DNA of 64,000 bases from Chrysomallon squamiferum (Eukaryota > Mollusca > Gastropoda > Neomphalida > Peltospiridae): NCBI GenBank assembly GCA_012295275.1, contig CM022665.1:48605064-48669063 (forward strand), in the 5' to 3' direction. Under the pieces are notes generated by a model. That model saw only the letters and a list, made by a program, of their open reading frames with translations. It was not told where the DNA came from and did not search any database. The position numbers were made by a program, and so were the translations under genes. This document shows positions 13,101 to 25,343 of this stretch, one piece after another (position 1 is the first letter of the stretch; each line of letters opens with the position of its first letter).

Positions 13101-14548
13101 TGCTGGTTGGGAAGTACACGAAGCTGGAGGACTCCTACGCGTCCGTGGTGAAAGCGCTGCAGCATGCGGCTTTAGCTTCCAGCCACAGACTTGACCTGAA
13201 GGTTTCTTCACACTAGATGACTTCTTTTTAACAGTTTTCACTTAATGTTCACACTAAATGACTTTTTTTAACAATTTTCACTTATGTTCACACTAAATAA
13301 TTGTTTTTTTTTTTTTTTGACTTGTATTCACACTAATTAATTGTTTTTATCAATCTTGACTTTTGTATTCACACTAAATCATGTTTTTATCAATTTTGAC
13401 TTTTGTATTCTCACTAAATAATTGTTTATTTGACAATATTGACTTTTGTATTCACACTAAATAATTGTTTATTTGACAGTCTTGACTTTTGTATTCACAC
13501 TAAATAATTGTTTATTTGACAATCTTGACTTTTGTATTCACACTAAATAATTTTTATCAATTTTGACTTGTATTCACACTCAATAATTGTTTATTTGACA
13601 ATCTTGACTTTTGTATTCACACAATAATTTTTATCAATTTTGACTTGTATTCACACTAAATAATTGTTTTATTTGACAATCTTGACTTTTGTTTTCACAC
13701 TAAATAATTGTTTATTTGACAATCTTGACTTTTGTATTCACAGTAAATAATTGTTTATTTGACAATCTTGACTTTTGTATTCACACTAATTTTGACACTT
13801 TATTCACTTGCATTCACACTGACTGTTTCTAACACTTTTTTCACTTGCATTCACACTAGTCTGTGTTGTGTGTTGCAGTACATCGAAGCTGCAGATCTGG
13901 AACCGTGGATGCAACATGACAATGCACAGCGCTACCACCAAGCCTGGAAGGAACTCGTGGGAGCAAAGTCAGTCACTTACATTTTATCTACTAAACAAAC
14001 ATCACTGTAAACCTGTTACGTTAGTGAGTGCTGGCATAACATATGAAAAATAAAAAGAAAGAAAAAAAGAATAATAATAATAAGAAGAAAATTAATAAAG
14101 AAAGTGAATTAATTATTTAATGTATGTAAAAATTAAAAAATTAAAAAATATAATAATAATAAGAAAATTAATAAACAAAATGAATTAATTATTTAATGTA
14201 TATAAAAAAATAAAAATAAAAATAAGAATATAATAATAAGAAGAAAACTAATAAAGAAAATCAATTAATTATTTAATGTATGTAAAAATACTAAAAAAAA
14301 AATTAGAGTGAAATTAAAAGTAAATGTTATTAAAACATGCTTAGAAATTAAAAGATGAAACCCAGTGAGCAAAGTGAAATAAAATATAGTAATAAGTAAA
14401 AATAATTGTTCTAAAAACTAAAATTTAAAAGAAAAAAATGAAATTAAATATAGAAATAAGTATTTATAATTGTTGTTAAAGCTAGGCACATAAAGAAATA
14501 AGAATTGTACTTTCCATTCATCACATCATTTAATAATTATCAGATATT

Positions 14549-14581
<33 letters not shown>

Positions 14582-15374
14582 GTGTGTGTAATATGTGTGT
14601 GCATATATGTATATCTATCTATCTCTCTCTGTATATCATGCTACAGTTACAAGTTACAATATTTAGAATATTTTGTTGCTGACAGAAATTAAAACTATTT
14701 TATTTCAGTGGTATCATCGTCCCTGGGGGTTTCGGAGTGCGGGGTACGGAGGGCAAGATTTTGGCTGCAAACTGGGCGAGGATCAAAAAGGTTCCATACT
14801 TAGGTGAAGTTTTAAATGTGTTCAGTGATGACAGACAGCTTCAGATCATTTGAAACACTTTGGAAATGTTTATTATTTATGGAGTTTGTTGTTGTTTTGT
14901 TGTTAATTTTACTGTTGATGTTGTTGTTACTATTATTGTTATTATTACTATAACTACTATTTGTATTAGTACTATTATTATTATTATATTTACTATTATT
15001 GTATTTACTATTATTATTATTATTATTATAATTATTATTGTATTTACTGTTATTATTATTTTTACTATTATTATTATATTTACTATTATTGTTTTTACTT
15101 ATTATTATATTTACTATTATTATTGTATTTACTATTATTATTATTATTATATTTACTATTATTGTATTTACTATTATTATTATATTTGCTATTATTATGT
15201 TACTATTATTATTGTATTTACTATTATTATTATTATATTTACTATTATTGTATATACTATTATTATTGTTGTTGTTGTTTTGGTGTTGTTGTATTTATTA
15301 TTATTATTATTATATTATTAAATAAATCTTGATAAAGAGTACTTGAAAACTTTTAAATGGTCAAAAAAAAACAA

Positions 15375-15414
<40 letters not shown>

Positions 15415-18400
15415 GTAATCCAGGTGGAGTGGTGCCTGGAGACAAGAGTGATGATGATTTTAGTGATTTGTTTTCAGGGATTTGTCTTGGACTGCAGTGT
15501 GCTGTGATTGAGTTCGCTAGAAATGTCATTGATGATTTAAATGATTTATTTTCAGGAATTTGTTCCACTGCAGTTTGAGTGATTGAACACCAAACCCTGT
15601 TTGGCTGGAAAGAAGTCATTCCACAATTGTTTGTAAAACACCAAACCCTGTTGTATATATTGTATACAGTTTTATTTGTCTGGTTCTGTTGTATGTATTG
15701 TATACAGTATTGTTTGTGTCTGGTTCTATTGTATGTATTGTCTGTGTGTCTGGTTTTGTTGTATGTATTGTATACAGTATTGTTTGTGTGTCTGGTTCTG
15801 TTGTATATATTGTATACAGTATTGTTTGTGTGTCTGGTTCTGTTGTATGTATTGTATACAGTATTGTTTGTCTGTATGTCTGGTTCTGTTGTATGTATTG
15901 TATACAGTATTGTTTGTTTGTTTCTGTAGAGGTTCAGTATATAATCCGCTGATACTGACCAAGTTAAAAATATCAGAGAATTAATTCTGCTAAATATGGC
16001 TACTTAATGTTTTCCTGTTCAAACAGAACCTCATCATTTATTACATAAAATACTATCTTGTATCTCCTGCCAGTGGGAAGGTGTGATGCACAATATTGTT
16101 TGCTAATCATAATATTAATTGCTTTTACAGTTCCTGTTAGAGATGATCAATATTTTGACTTTTGACTTTTCCATTTATTTTTTAATTGTGCTTTTAACTT
16201 ATTTTTTTTTATCTAATGGTTTACTATTCCATTTAGATTTTAATCAAAATTTTATTTGTTAATCAAACATTTTTTTATCAGATAGATAGTTACATTGTTA
16301 TGTTGACACTATTAAAGAAAATATTTATTGTCATTAATAAAGAATTTGTTTAACTCTGATGCTAGTAAAGAAAATATTTAGCATCATTAATGGAGAATTT
16401 TGTCAGGAAGTTAGTTATACAACATGTGTGTTTTATTCTGATAATAATAAAGAAAATATTTAGCCGCACAAACAAAAAGAATATTATTTAAATTTTTTAA
16501 AATATTTGTCCCAGGTTATTGAGATGCCAGAACACAACCCAGGCCAGAAAGGAGGAACAATGAGACTGGGACAGAGAAAAACCATCTTCAAAAAGTCTAA
16601 CTGCTTAATGAGTAAGTACTTTCGACGTTATTTCCAGTTCTAGACAGCGTCTCAGAACATCAAGTACATCGATGTCTCAAACGCTTATTTATTTTCTTTG
16701 AAGATTTAAAAAAGTGCTGCTGAAAAGAAAAGAATCCTTGATGTGTGATGGCAGTGTGTTGAATGTTTTTTATGGTGTTGGTCAAAAAGAAAAAAAGTGT
16801 TGAAAAAGAAATTTTGATGCAGACATTAAAATTGTATTAAACATAAATTTATTTAATACATAAATAAAATGCAGTGTTTTGCTGTTGATCCTGATATTAT
16901 TTGTTTGTTCAAAAGAAAAGATTTACATGTATATTTGGTATTAAACAAAAATTTCAAGTTTACAATAATTAACAATTGTTTTTGAATGATTTGTTTGTTT
17001 GTTTGTTCATTTACATGTATATTTGTTATTAGTAAAACAGTCAAGTTTTCAATAGTTAGGAATTGTTTATGTGAATGATTTGTTTGTTTTCAGAGAAACT
17101 GTACCACAACGTTGAGTTTGTGGAAGAAAGACACAGACACAGGTTTGAGGTAAACTTTTTTACTGTCTCTGGTGACACTGATAAGTATCTGTCCCTGTCT
17201 GCTCTCCTGTCTCTTTGTCTCTGTTTCTAAACTATAAAATATATTTTTTGATAAAAAAATATATAAATATTATATAAAAGATGCCTTGTTACTAAATGCC
17301 AAGATTTATCAGCATTTTATTAACATGTTCCCTTTCAACAAATACACTCTAAAGATTTAAAAAAAGACAAAAAAAGACAAATAAACTGATAAAATAAAAT
17401 AACAGGGATAAATAAATAAATAAATGAAAGAAAATTAAAGAAAAAAAGTAAACAAACAACCAAAGAAAATAATATATATATATATGTATGCATATATATA
17501 TAAAGGGAAAAAATAATAAAAATAAACAAACAAACAAATAAAAGAAAGAAAAAAAAAAAAAAATATTAACAAAGAAAATGAAATATTGCTCTGGAATAAT
17601 TTAAAATGCTGTCTGTCTTGTTTGGTGTAATGTAGTAGATATTTAAAAGCCATTTTTTGTTTTTTTGTTTATTTTACCTGTTTTCTGAATTAACAGGTAA
17701 ACCCGACAATTGTGAAGGAGCTGGAGGAGAAAAAGGAATGAAGTTTGTTGGTCACAGTGTGGATGGAGAAAGAATGGAGATTATGGAGCTGGATGGTGAG
17801 TTCTGTGAAACACGAAACACAGAAATGTTGTTAAGCAAAAAAAACACAAATATTCTGTTTAGACTAATTGTCACGTCACAAAAACACAATCATTTTATTT
17901 GAAAAAAAAATAGATTATGAGAAATCAGAAACTCATTTGTGAATTGATCCTGGGCCAGTAAATAATAATTAATTATGTAAATATATATTTTAATTATTTT
18001 AGTGCTTTAACTCTGTTACATAATTACTACGATAATTATTAGTAATTGTGTAACATTTATCGTAATTACTAGTCGTGCTATTGTTGTATTATATAATCAC
18101 TCCAGTAAATATTAATAATTATGTAATATTTATCATAATTATTATTAGTGCTACTGCTATACTATATAATTACTGCCGAAGTTTTGATTACTAATATTAT
18201 AATGGTTTAATTTAGCTAGGTTTATAAGTTGTTAAGTAATATATCTTAGATTTACAACTGTTGTTGTTATTATTATTATTTTTTTTAACTAAATAAGTCA
18301 CTGACAGTGACTTTATTCTTATAAAGTATAGGATTACAGTCCAGAGAAGAATGTACATATAACAAAATTAAAATTAAAATTAAAATGCTCAGTTGATGAA

Positions 18401-19282
18401 TGCAGGTATTGTTAATTTTTATTAACTAAATAAATCATTAATGAATACAGTTATTGTTAGATTTTATTAACTAAATAAGTCATTGATGAATACAGTTATT
18501 GTTAGATTTTTAAAATAAATAAATCATTAATGAATACAGTTATTATTAGATTTTTAAAATAAATAAATCATTAATGAATACAGTTATTATTAGATTTTTA
18601 AAATAAATAAATCATTAATGAATACAGTTACTGTTTTTATTAACTAAAATAAATCATTGATGAACAGTCACTGTTAGATATTAACTAAAATAAATCATTA
18701 ATGAATACAGTTATTGTTAGATTTTATTAACTAAATAAGTCATTGATGAATACAGTTATTGTTAGATTTTTAAAATAAATAAATCATTAATGAATACAGT
18801 TATTGTTAAAAAATAAATAAATCATTAATGAATACAGTTATTATTAGATTTTTAAAATAAATAAATCATTAATGAATACAGTTATTATTAGATTTTTAAA
18901 ATAAATAAATCATTAATGAATACAGTTACTGTTTTTATTAACTAAAATAAATCATTGATGAACAGTCACTGTTAGATATTAACTGTTACAAGTAAATTAA
19001 GTGCACAGAAAGTTGAGTTTGTCAGTTAACATTTCAGATCACCCGTACTTCGTTGGCGTGCAGTACCACCCCGAGTACATCTCACGCCCCATGAAGCCGT
19101 CTCCGCCCTACCTGGGCCTCCTGCTCGCGTCCTGTGGCAAACTGGAAGCTTACGCCAGCCGAGGCTTTCGCCCGTCGCCGAGGATGTCGTTCTGTGAGGA
19201 TGACGATGACGATGACACTGATGAAGAACTTGAAAACGCCACATCGCGGCTGGTTGTGGAAGCGAAAGCAAACACTTCATGA
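7486..19282 (+). CDS. CTPS: CTP synthase, 14 coding exons
   Basis: Makes CTP from UTP, ATP and glutamine in the cytosol. Coding exons: 7486-7651, 8106-8276, 9706-9806, 11040-11156, 11525-11608, 12290-12370, 12914-13201, 13879-13967, 14709-14803, 15478-15524, 16515-16611, 17094-17149, 17697-17795, 19038-19282. The product is about 578 residues (human CTPS1 is 591). The synthetase domain opens with [17 protein letters not shown] and carries [12 protein letters not shown] and [11 protein letters not shown]. The class-I glutaminase domain shows the oxyanion segment PGGFGVRG, nucleophile Cys in GICLGLQ (about residue 400) and His/Glu in YHPEY. The tail is acidic ([12 protein letters not shown]). 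An acceptor at 7467-7469 shows a 5'UTR intron. Two oddities: joining exons 10 and 11 omits a conserved segment of about 20 residues, and exon 13 has a frameshift at the A-run 17730-17734. The identity is certain; whether the locus is intact is not. Confidence 0.96.
8274..8460. repeat. Two-copy direct repeat at CTPS exon 2 donor
   Basis: A segment of about 99 bp starting at the exon 2 donor (AAGGTAAACTACTACTT at 8274 and again at 8373) is repeated twice, nearly identically. The second copy therefore carries a decoy GTAAAC donor at 8376. Confidence 0.9.
9185..9730. repeat. Intronic repeats carrying copies of the CTPS exon 3 start
   Basis: Degenerate tandem repeats precede exon 3. Copies at about 9365 and 9600 have GTTGCAG followed by TTGTGCCACACATCACTGAT, which is the real acceptor and first bases of exon 3 (9701-9725) with one change. 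Weaker copies lie at about 9190, 9270 and 9520. After the exon-like bases each copy runs into GCAAAGTGTTTGTGGCTGG rather than continuing as exon. Confidence 0.88.
9855..10190. repeat. TA-rich microsatellite in CTPS intron 3
   Basis: Interrupted TATA/TAGTTATA repeats with a unit close to TATAGTTCTATATTTATATAGT. No coding content. Confidence 0.8.
11151..11217. repeat. 27-bp triplicate of the CTPS exon 4 donor
   Basis: ACAGGTAAATACACA followed by a TTGTAGAC element occurs three times at 27-bp spacing, with donor-like GT at 11157 (real), 11184 and 11211. All three copies start with the last bases of exon 4. Confidence 0.88.
12011..12237. mobile_element. MITE-like palindromic element with TTAA/CCCTT ends
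   Basis: In CTPS intron 5 the sequence TTTCTTTTTAACCCTT at about 12042-12057 reappears inverted at about 12226-12241 (AAGGGTTAAAAAGAAA). The CCCTT...AAGGG ends beside TTAA are typical of piggyBac-class non-autonomous elements. Another TTAACCC lies at 12010. The repeat extends outside TTAA, so this could also be a plain inverted repeat. Confidence 0.4.
13202..13800. repeat. Minisatellite of about 43 bp filling the start of CTPS intron 7
   Basis: Starts within 10 bp of the exon 7 donor. The unit is approximately TTCACACTAAATAATTG plus TTTATTTGACAATCTTGACTT and TTGTA, about 13 copies with length variants. Confidence 0.9.
14040..14320. repeat. Degenerate tandem repeat of about 80 bp in CTPS intron 8
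   Basis: Three A-rich copies share AATTAATTATTTAATGTAT. No gene content. Confidence 0.75.
14920..15320. repeat. (ATT)n compound microsatellite in CTPS intron 9
   Basis: ATT/TTAC/TTG trinucleotide runs over about 400 bp. Long poly-Ile/Tyr/Leu open frames across it are artefacts. Confidence 0.95.
15527..15590 (+). pseudogene. Degenerate duplicate of the CTPS exon 10 start
   Basis: Right after exon 10 the sequence GATGATTTAAATGATTTATT and TTCAGGAATTTGTT...CACTGCAGT...GTGATTGA repeats, with indels, the exon 10 acceptor region and first coding bases (15450-15515: TTTTCAGGGATTTGTCTTGG then ACTGCAGTGTGCTGTGATTGA). The copy is out of frame and lacks the catalytic Cys context, so it is a dead exon copy. 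Confidence 0.75.
15645..15930. repeat. Minisatellite of about 50-60 bp in CTPS intron 10
   Basis: At least five units of TTGTATACAGTATTGTTTGT followed by GTCTGGTTCTGTTGTATGTA. It produces overlapping Cys/Tyr/Val-rich frames in all three phases, which are not genes. It lies where the conserved glutaminase-loop exon would be expected. Confidence 0.9.
17697..17795 (+). other. CTPS exon 13 with internal frameshift
   Basis: The upstream frame gives [14 protein letters not shown] then stops at TGA. The family's next residues, [20 protein letters not shown], are encoded one frame over. The switch point is the five-A run 17730-17734. A three-A run would give EEKGMKF and match the length of the human protein exactly; six As would also restore frame. 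The exon boundaries and the phase of exon 14 (GAT completed as G|AT) require 97 or 100 nt, but 99 are present. A homopolymer error in the assembly is likely; a real mutation cannot be excluded. Confidence 0.85.
18395..18990. repeat. Minisatellite of about 46 bp in CTPS intron 13
   Basis: About 13 units of AAATAAATCATTAATGAATA followed by CAGTTATTGTTAGATTTTTA. A block of roughly 280 bp (about 18420-18690) is itself repeated at about 18690-18975, ending with the same ATTGATGAACAGTCACTGTT motif. Confidence 0.92.
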
Positions 19283-21560
19283 AAAATTTTCAAAAAAATT
19301 AAATAATTAAAAAAAAATATCCCAAGATGAGCCTGATAATAATATCTGAAAGAAGTCAGGATGTTTCTGCACAAATTTTAAAAAATTTTCTTTTTTTAAA
19401 TTTTCTCAATTTAAAAGCTTCATGCAATGTTGCTTAAGATTTTGCTTTTTTAATGATTTTTTTTAAAGTGATCAAATCTGCATTTGTTTTTTCTAAACTA
19501 GATCAGCATTTAAAAAAAAAAATGAATGTCTTATTCATGCAATATTTATTTTAGCTAGCTTTTTTTTTTTAGCTTTTTCGACTTATCTATATCTAAATAT
19601 ACAATCTTTAATATATTTTTTTTTATCTTGTTAGAATTTTACTTGTCTTTTCTTTCTTGTCACTCGAAATAACAACTGATTTTTAGTTGCTGTTGATTTT
19701 TGACTTGCCAAGAGGTTTTTACAAAGAACATTTTAAATTTTGGAACAAAATATGGCTTGATAGTTGCTGAAGAATTCCAGTAACTGACTGTACAAAATTT
19801 ACAGGGTGTGAGATTAATGCAAACGAGTCAAAATATTTATTATTTTGTCGTGTAAATACAAATTGTTGAGGTTTTTGTTGGTTTTGTTATTAGAGAAAAA
19901 GCTAAATTAAGATGCTGATTGGATTTATTTTGATGTTTAAATGATTCTGGCACCACAAAACAAATCCATATTGACAAATTTTGTCTGGTGGCAGATACTG
20001 AAACATCTCAAATGTTTGTTTTTGTTAAATTTTAAATCTCGTCTCATTTAAACACAACCTACAACTTGACGGTTGCAGTTTTTGACATTTTGTTTTCATT
20101 TTAACATTAATCACTAACCTACTAAGCATTGTTGGGTTTTAATAAAAAAAAAAATAATAAAAATTGTTATTTTGTGAAAAATTAAATATATTTTTGTGAA
20201 AAATAACCTGAAGTCAATCATTAAATTGGACATCATGTTAACATGTGTTTCATATCAGACAACTGTCACATCATTAGTGACATTAACTTGTTTTTTACTT
20301 TCAGATTCTAACACCAAGATATCTTGTTTGGTTTTTTTTACATCATTTCAATGTGTACACTTAGTTTTTATTGTTTCAAATTGTAAATCGACATTAAGAC
20401 ATCTTTTTAAGACATTATTTCAAATCATGTATTTTTGTAATTCAAACTGCCAAATGACATTAAGACCATAGTTTTTTTTTGTTTTTGTTTTTTTTTACAA
20501 ACTAAACGTGTATTTTTGTATGATTTAATGGGATTAACTGATTATTCATCATTTCAAATTTTAAACCTATTTTTTGTATAGCTTCGTGCTGTAAACTGAC
20601 AATTGGATATTTTATACAAATTTATTGACTGACGACAAGTATCGTGTACATTGCAAAGCATAATCTGATGTGACACAAAACACAACAGTTTTATAACTTA
20701 TGTTCTTATTAATCTTTTTAATTGTTATTTAAATAATTTGTGATCACTGTTGATGTTAATTTGTGACATTAGTAAGTGTCTAGTTGTCACCACTGCATAT
20801 TTTTTAATTCAAAATTTTTTGTCAACTTTTTATTGCACTTTTCATCCATTTTTTGTTTTTTGTAGTCAATAGTTACTTGTCTACCATTTAAAAAAAATAT
20901 TGTTTGAAGTGTGAATTTAGATAAACATTTTTGGATAATTTAAATGAATAACATTGATTGTTTTAATTTTTTTAAATAATTTTATTTTTGGTCTTCAGAT
21001 TTTATTTTATTTTTAATAAGTAAATTTATCTAAATTTATACGTAATTAAGATCAATGATTTTTTTCGTGTAATCGTCACTGAATTCTGCAAAAAAATACC
21101 TTTGTGATCTTTTTTTTTTTTGTATTTTAAAACCAATAAATCATAACACACAGTGTTAAAAACAATGTAAATAGTGTAAATATTAAAAATGTCCCATTGA
21201 AGTACTCATTCAGTGAAAATCTTTTTACTGGGCCCAAAAACTCTTCCAGGACTGACAGTATTTATATTTTAACAACATCATCAACAACAACATCACTCCA
21301 GTATTGTTTCTGCTTTTATTCTGAATCTCAGTACTAAATAATTTACAATATTTTCCCACTAGTATATTAAATTATGAACATTTTTATCAACATAGAAACA
21401 ACCAAAAAAAAAAAAATAAAAAATCCCCTCAACTTTTTAGCAGTTTTATGATGTTTTGCTGAGCAAACATTTCATCTTTGTAACAGATTTTACTTAAATG
21501 TTTGTAGAACGAAAAAAAACACAAAAAAACCATCAATAAAGAGAAGGTAACTCTATAATG
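19283..21560 (+). other. CTPS 3' untranslated region
   Basis: About 2.3 kb of T-rich sequence without coding content follows the CTPS stop at 19280-19282. AATAAA signals occur at 21135-21140 and 21535-21540. The second is followed by GT-rich TGTGTTTTGTC and is the better candidate for the mature 3' end. The exact cleavage site cannot be read. Confidence 0.5.
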
Positions 21561-21862
21561 TGTTTTGTCATATTTCTGTACCAGTTTATTGTTTGTCATG
21601 TTGTTGCTGTGTCTGCTGAAGTAAAAACATCACAGTGGTTGTAGTATCAGTCTCAGTGTGTTGTATTGCACTTTTCAACCCAAATCAAGCCTGGATGGAT
21701 GGCTGTGAAATTCATTAAAGCTGATTTTTTTTTTTTTAGAAATATGTTTTGATGAGTTATCCTGTTAGGTTTCTGGAAAACTGTTTTTATGAGCAAGTTT
21801 CTGTTGTGAAATAAACTCATCTTGTCAGGAACTGATCTGAAAAAAATCAAATTTACACATGC

Positions 21863-22269
21863 AAATATTAACTTGATTTTTTTTTTTTTTTTTTTTTTTT
21901 TGCCATTTTAAAGGAAAAATTGAAAATTATTTTTCTTTGAAATTTCATATGTATATATAAATAGTTTTATAATTGTTTGGTTTTTAAAAGTTTTCTGAGA
22001 TCATTACAAATGACAAAAATGTCAAAAAACAAGAAAATGAAAGGATGGTTGTTACAAAGAGGTGTTTAGTAAAATATTAACTTGATTTTTATTTTGCCAT
22101 TTTAAAGGAAAAAAAAAAAAAAAAATTTGTGTGAAATTATATATATATAAATAGTTTTATAGTTGTTTGGTTTTTAAAACTGAAGTTTTATGAGATCACT
22201 ACAAAATGACAAAAATGTCAAAAAACAAGAAAATGAAAGGATGGTTATTACAAAGAGGTGTTTAGTAAA
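21863..22269. repeat. 209-bp tandem duplication in the TTK 3' flank
   Basis: AAATATTAACTTGATTTTT begins at 21863 and again at 22072. Both copies run through ATAAATAGTTTTAT, CAAAAATGTCAAAAAACAAG and GAGGTGTTTAGTAAAA. The second copy ends about 15 bp beyond the TTK stop codon on its 3' side. It contains a minus-strand AATAAA at 22088-22093 that could serve TTK. Confidence 0.85.
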
Positions 22270-22282
22270 AATCAGAGACAGT

Positions 22283-22743
22283 TTAAAAACTCAGCACAGT
22301 TACATCGTTTCTTCTTGACTTGGCCGGCACATCTAAACTCCTCAGATCTATCTTCTGTCCAGTGTTCAGCTTCTCCAGCAGATCCTGAACAAAACAAAGC
22401 ATCCATTTACATCCACACAGTCACTAAACAGCAATACAGATATGTGAGTGAGTCCACAAGATTAAACAGCAATACAGATATGTGAGTGAGTCCACAAGAT
22501 TAAACAGCAATACAGGTATGTGAGTGAGTCCACAAGATTAAACAGCAATACAGGTATGTGAGTGTGTCCACAAGATTAAACAGCAATACAGGTATGTGTA
22601 TGTGTGTGTCAGTGCACAAGATTACACAGCAATATAGATATGTGAGTGTGTCCACAAAGATTAAACAGCAATACAGGTATGTGTATGTGTGTGCATAAAC
22701 AGTGCACAAGATTAATACACAGCAAAACATATAGTTTATTTTA

Positions 22744-22780
<37 letters not shown>

Positions 22781-25310
22781 ATTCTAGTTTAAACCCTCCA
22801 CAAAGAATTATTAAACAGTATACTATTCTAGTTTAAACCCTAGTTCAGTCTAGTCGAGATATGTGTACTTTCTAGTTTAAAACCCTAGTTCAGTCTAGTG
22901 TAGTTTAAACCCTAGTTCAGTCAAGATTAAAAATTATTATTTTATATAGTATATGTGTAAACCCTAGTTCAGTCTAGTGTAAGAATTATTATTTTATATA
23001 GTATACATTCTAGTTTAAACCCTAGTTCAGTCAAGTCTATGTAAGAATTAAACATTCTAGTTTAAACCCTAGTTCAATATAGATATAGTATACTGTTCTA
23101 GTTTAAACCCTAGTTCAGCATAAACAATTATTATTTTATATAGTATACTCCTAGTTTAAACCCTAGTTCAGTCAAGATTAATTAAATATTTTTTAATTTA
23201 ATTTAGTTTAAACCCTAGTTCAGTCTAGTCAATGTAAGAATGCTAAAAACATATTAGTTTATTTATATATGCTTACTGGTTACTCATTCAATCTGGTTCA
23301 GTCTAGTTATTTTAACTTGTGTATACTATTCTAGTTTAAACCCTAGTTCAGTCTAGTCAATGTAAGAATTATTATTTTATATAGTATACTATTCTAGTTT
23401 AAACCCTAGTTCAGTCTAGTCAATGTAAGAATTATTATTTTATATAGTATACTATTCTAGTTTAAACCCTAGTTCAGTCTAGTCAATGTAAGAATTATTA
23501 TTTTATATAGTATACTATTCTAGTTTAAACCCTAGTTCAGTCTAGTCAATGTAAGAATTATTATTTTATATATTTTGTTTACTTTTGTGAGAGCCTGGAT
23601 GGTTCTAGGTGAAGATTCTGAGAACTGAACCAACAGACGTTTTACATCAGACTTGTCCACTGTGAAAAAAAAAAAAATAAATAAATATATATAAATAATG
23701 AATGAAAAAAAGCACGTGTTTAAGAATGAAGTTAACACTTTAGTTTGCAAATATCGACTAAAACTACATATTACATACATGTATATATAAAATAATGAGA
23801 ATAAATAAATAAATAAAAATTAATAAATATAAATTAAAAAATAAAACATGAAATAAAATTAGAAAAAATAAAAAAATATATAAAAAGAACATGGTAGATA
23901 AACAAAACAATTTTTTTTTTTATTATTAAGAATTATTAGAATAACACATTTCGTTATTAGCATTAATAAATTATTTTGCTGTATTTCCAATAAAATACAC
24001 AACAAGTGGAAATCCATGCTAAAATGAACAACAGTAAAATGCTACAGGTAACAGAAGAAGAAGAAGGTGTTGAGTACCTGGGGTTCCCTGTTTTCCCTCC
24101 GACATCTTCATTTTGTCTTCTATCAGATACGCGTGCTGCAGTAGTTGCGTTGCGCTTGGTCGCTGCTTTGGGTCTCTCATCAGACATTTCTAAACACAAA
24201 CACTATTATTATTATTTTTATTTTAAATAAACATTTCACAGATTTACAAACCACTTCACTGACTGTTATTTTAATGATCACTACTTTTAAACTTTAACAA
24301 AAAATGTTAACCCTTTATCTGCGACATGCAAACATATCCACTCAAATTTTGTTACTGTTAACTCTGGAAAGAAAGCAGGTTCACCCTGGGGCTTAGAAAA
24401 TCTTTTTGTTATGCTGCAAGAAGCAGACACACCCATAGAAACTCCCAAACAATCCCAACAGCCCTGAAGTATAAAATATGAATTCTGTTTTTTTGTGTGG
24501 ACAAATAACCTCACTATGGCAATGACAGTAAAATTTGATTAAGCAGTAAAAGGGTTAACAATAGGACAGCAGTGAAGAAATATTCCTGAATAATAATTTG
24601 TAATAAATTTAACATTAGGACAAATAATAAATAAAATGAAGAGTAATTTGTAATCAATTTAACATTAGGAATATAATAAATAAAATGAACAGTAATTTGT
24701 AATCAATTTAACATCAGGACTATAACAAAGAAAATGAACAGTAATTTGTGATCAATTTAACATCAGGACTATAACAAAGAAAATGAACAGTAATCTGTAA
24801 TAAATTTAACATTAAGATTGTAATAAATAAAATGAAGAGTAATTTGTAATCAATTTAACATTAGGACTATAAGAAATAAAATGAACAGTAATCTGTAATA
24901 AATTTAACATTAAGATTGTAATAAATAAAATGAAGAGTAATTTGTAATCAATTTAACATTAGGACTATAAGAAATAAAATGAACAGTAATCTGTAATAAA
25001 TTTAACATTAAGATTGTAATAAATAAAATGAAGAGTAATTTGTAATCTATTTAACATTAAGCTGATTAGGATTGTAATAAAGAGATTAAGAAGAGTTTAA
25101 ACCTGCAGGACGTCCAGCAGATTCTCGTCCTGTATGGGGGGGAACTCTATGACGTGGTTGGGGTTTTTGATTGCGTCCAGTTTGCTCCAGCAGCTGCGAA
25201 TGTCCTGAAACGGCGTTTTTCCGTAGACCATGTTGTACAGGATGCAGCCCAGCGACCAGATGTCACTTTTTGTACTCACCTGCAGTCAGATAGTGTTTTA
25301 TTATTATTAC

Positions 25311-25343
<33 letters not shown>

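Noticed and set aside
14860-15332. Frames of up to 153 codons rich in Ile/Tyr/Leu
   Set aside because: Pure translation of an ATT/TTAC microsatellite in all phases.
15579-15984. Three overlapping Cys/Val/Tyr-rich frames and one opposite frame
   Set aside because: Products of the minisatellite at 15645-15930; the frame stays open only because the repeat lacks stops.
15524-16515. Possible hidden CTPS exon from the frame containing [10 protein letters not shown] (about 15600)
   Set aside because: It only weakly resembles the expected LGW.DANSTEF segment, has no flanking acceptor and runs straight into a minisatellite.
22780-23560. AAACCCTAG motif resembling a plant-type telomere repeat
   Set aside because: It is one part of a 62-bp minisatellite unit and is never tandem as a 7-mer.
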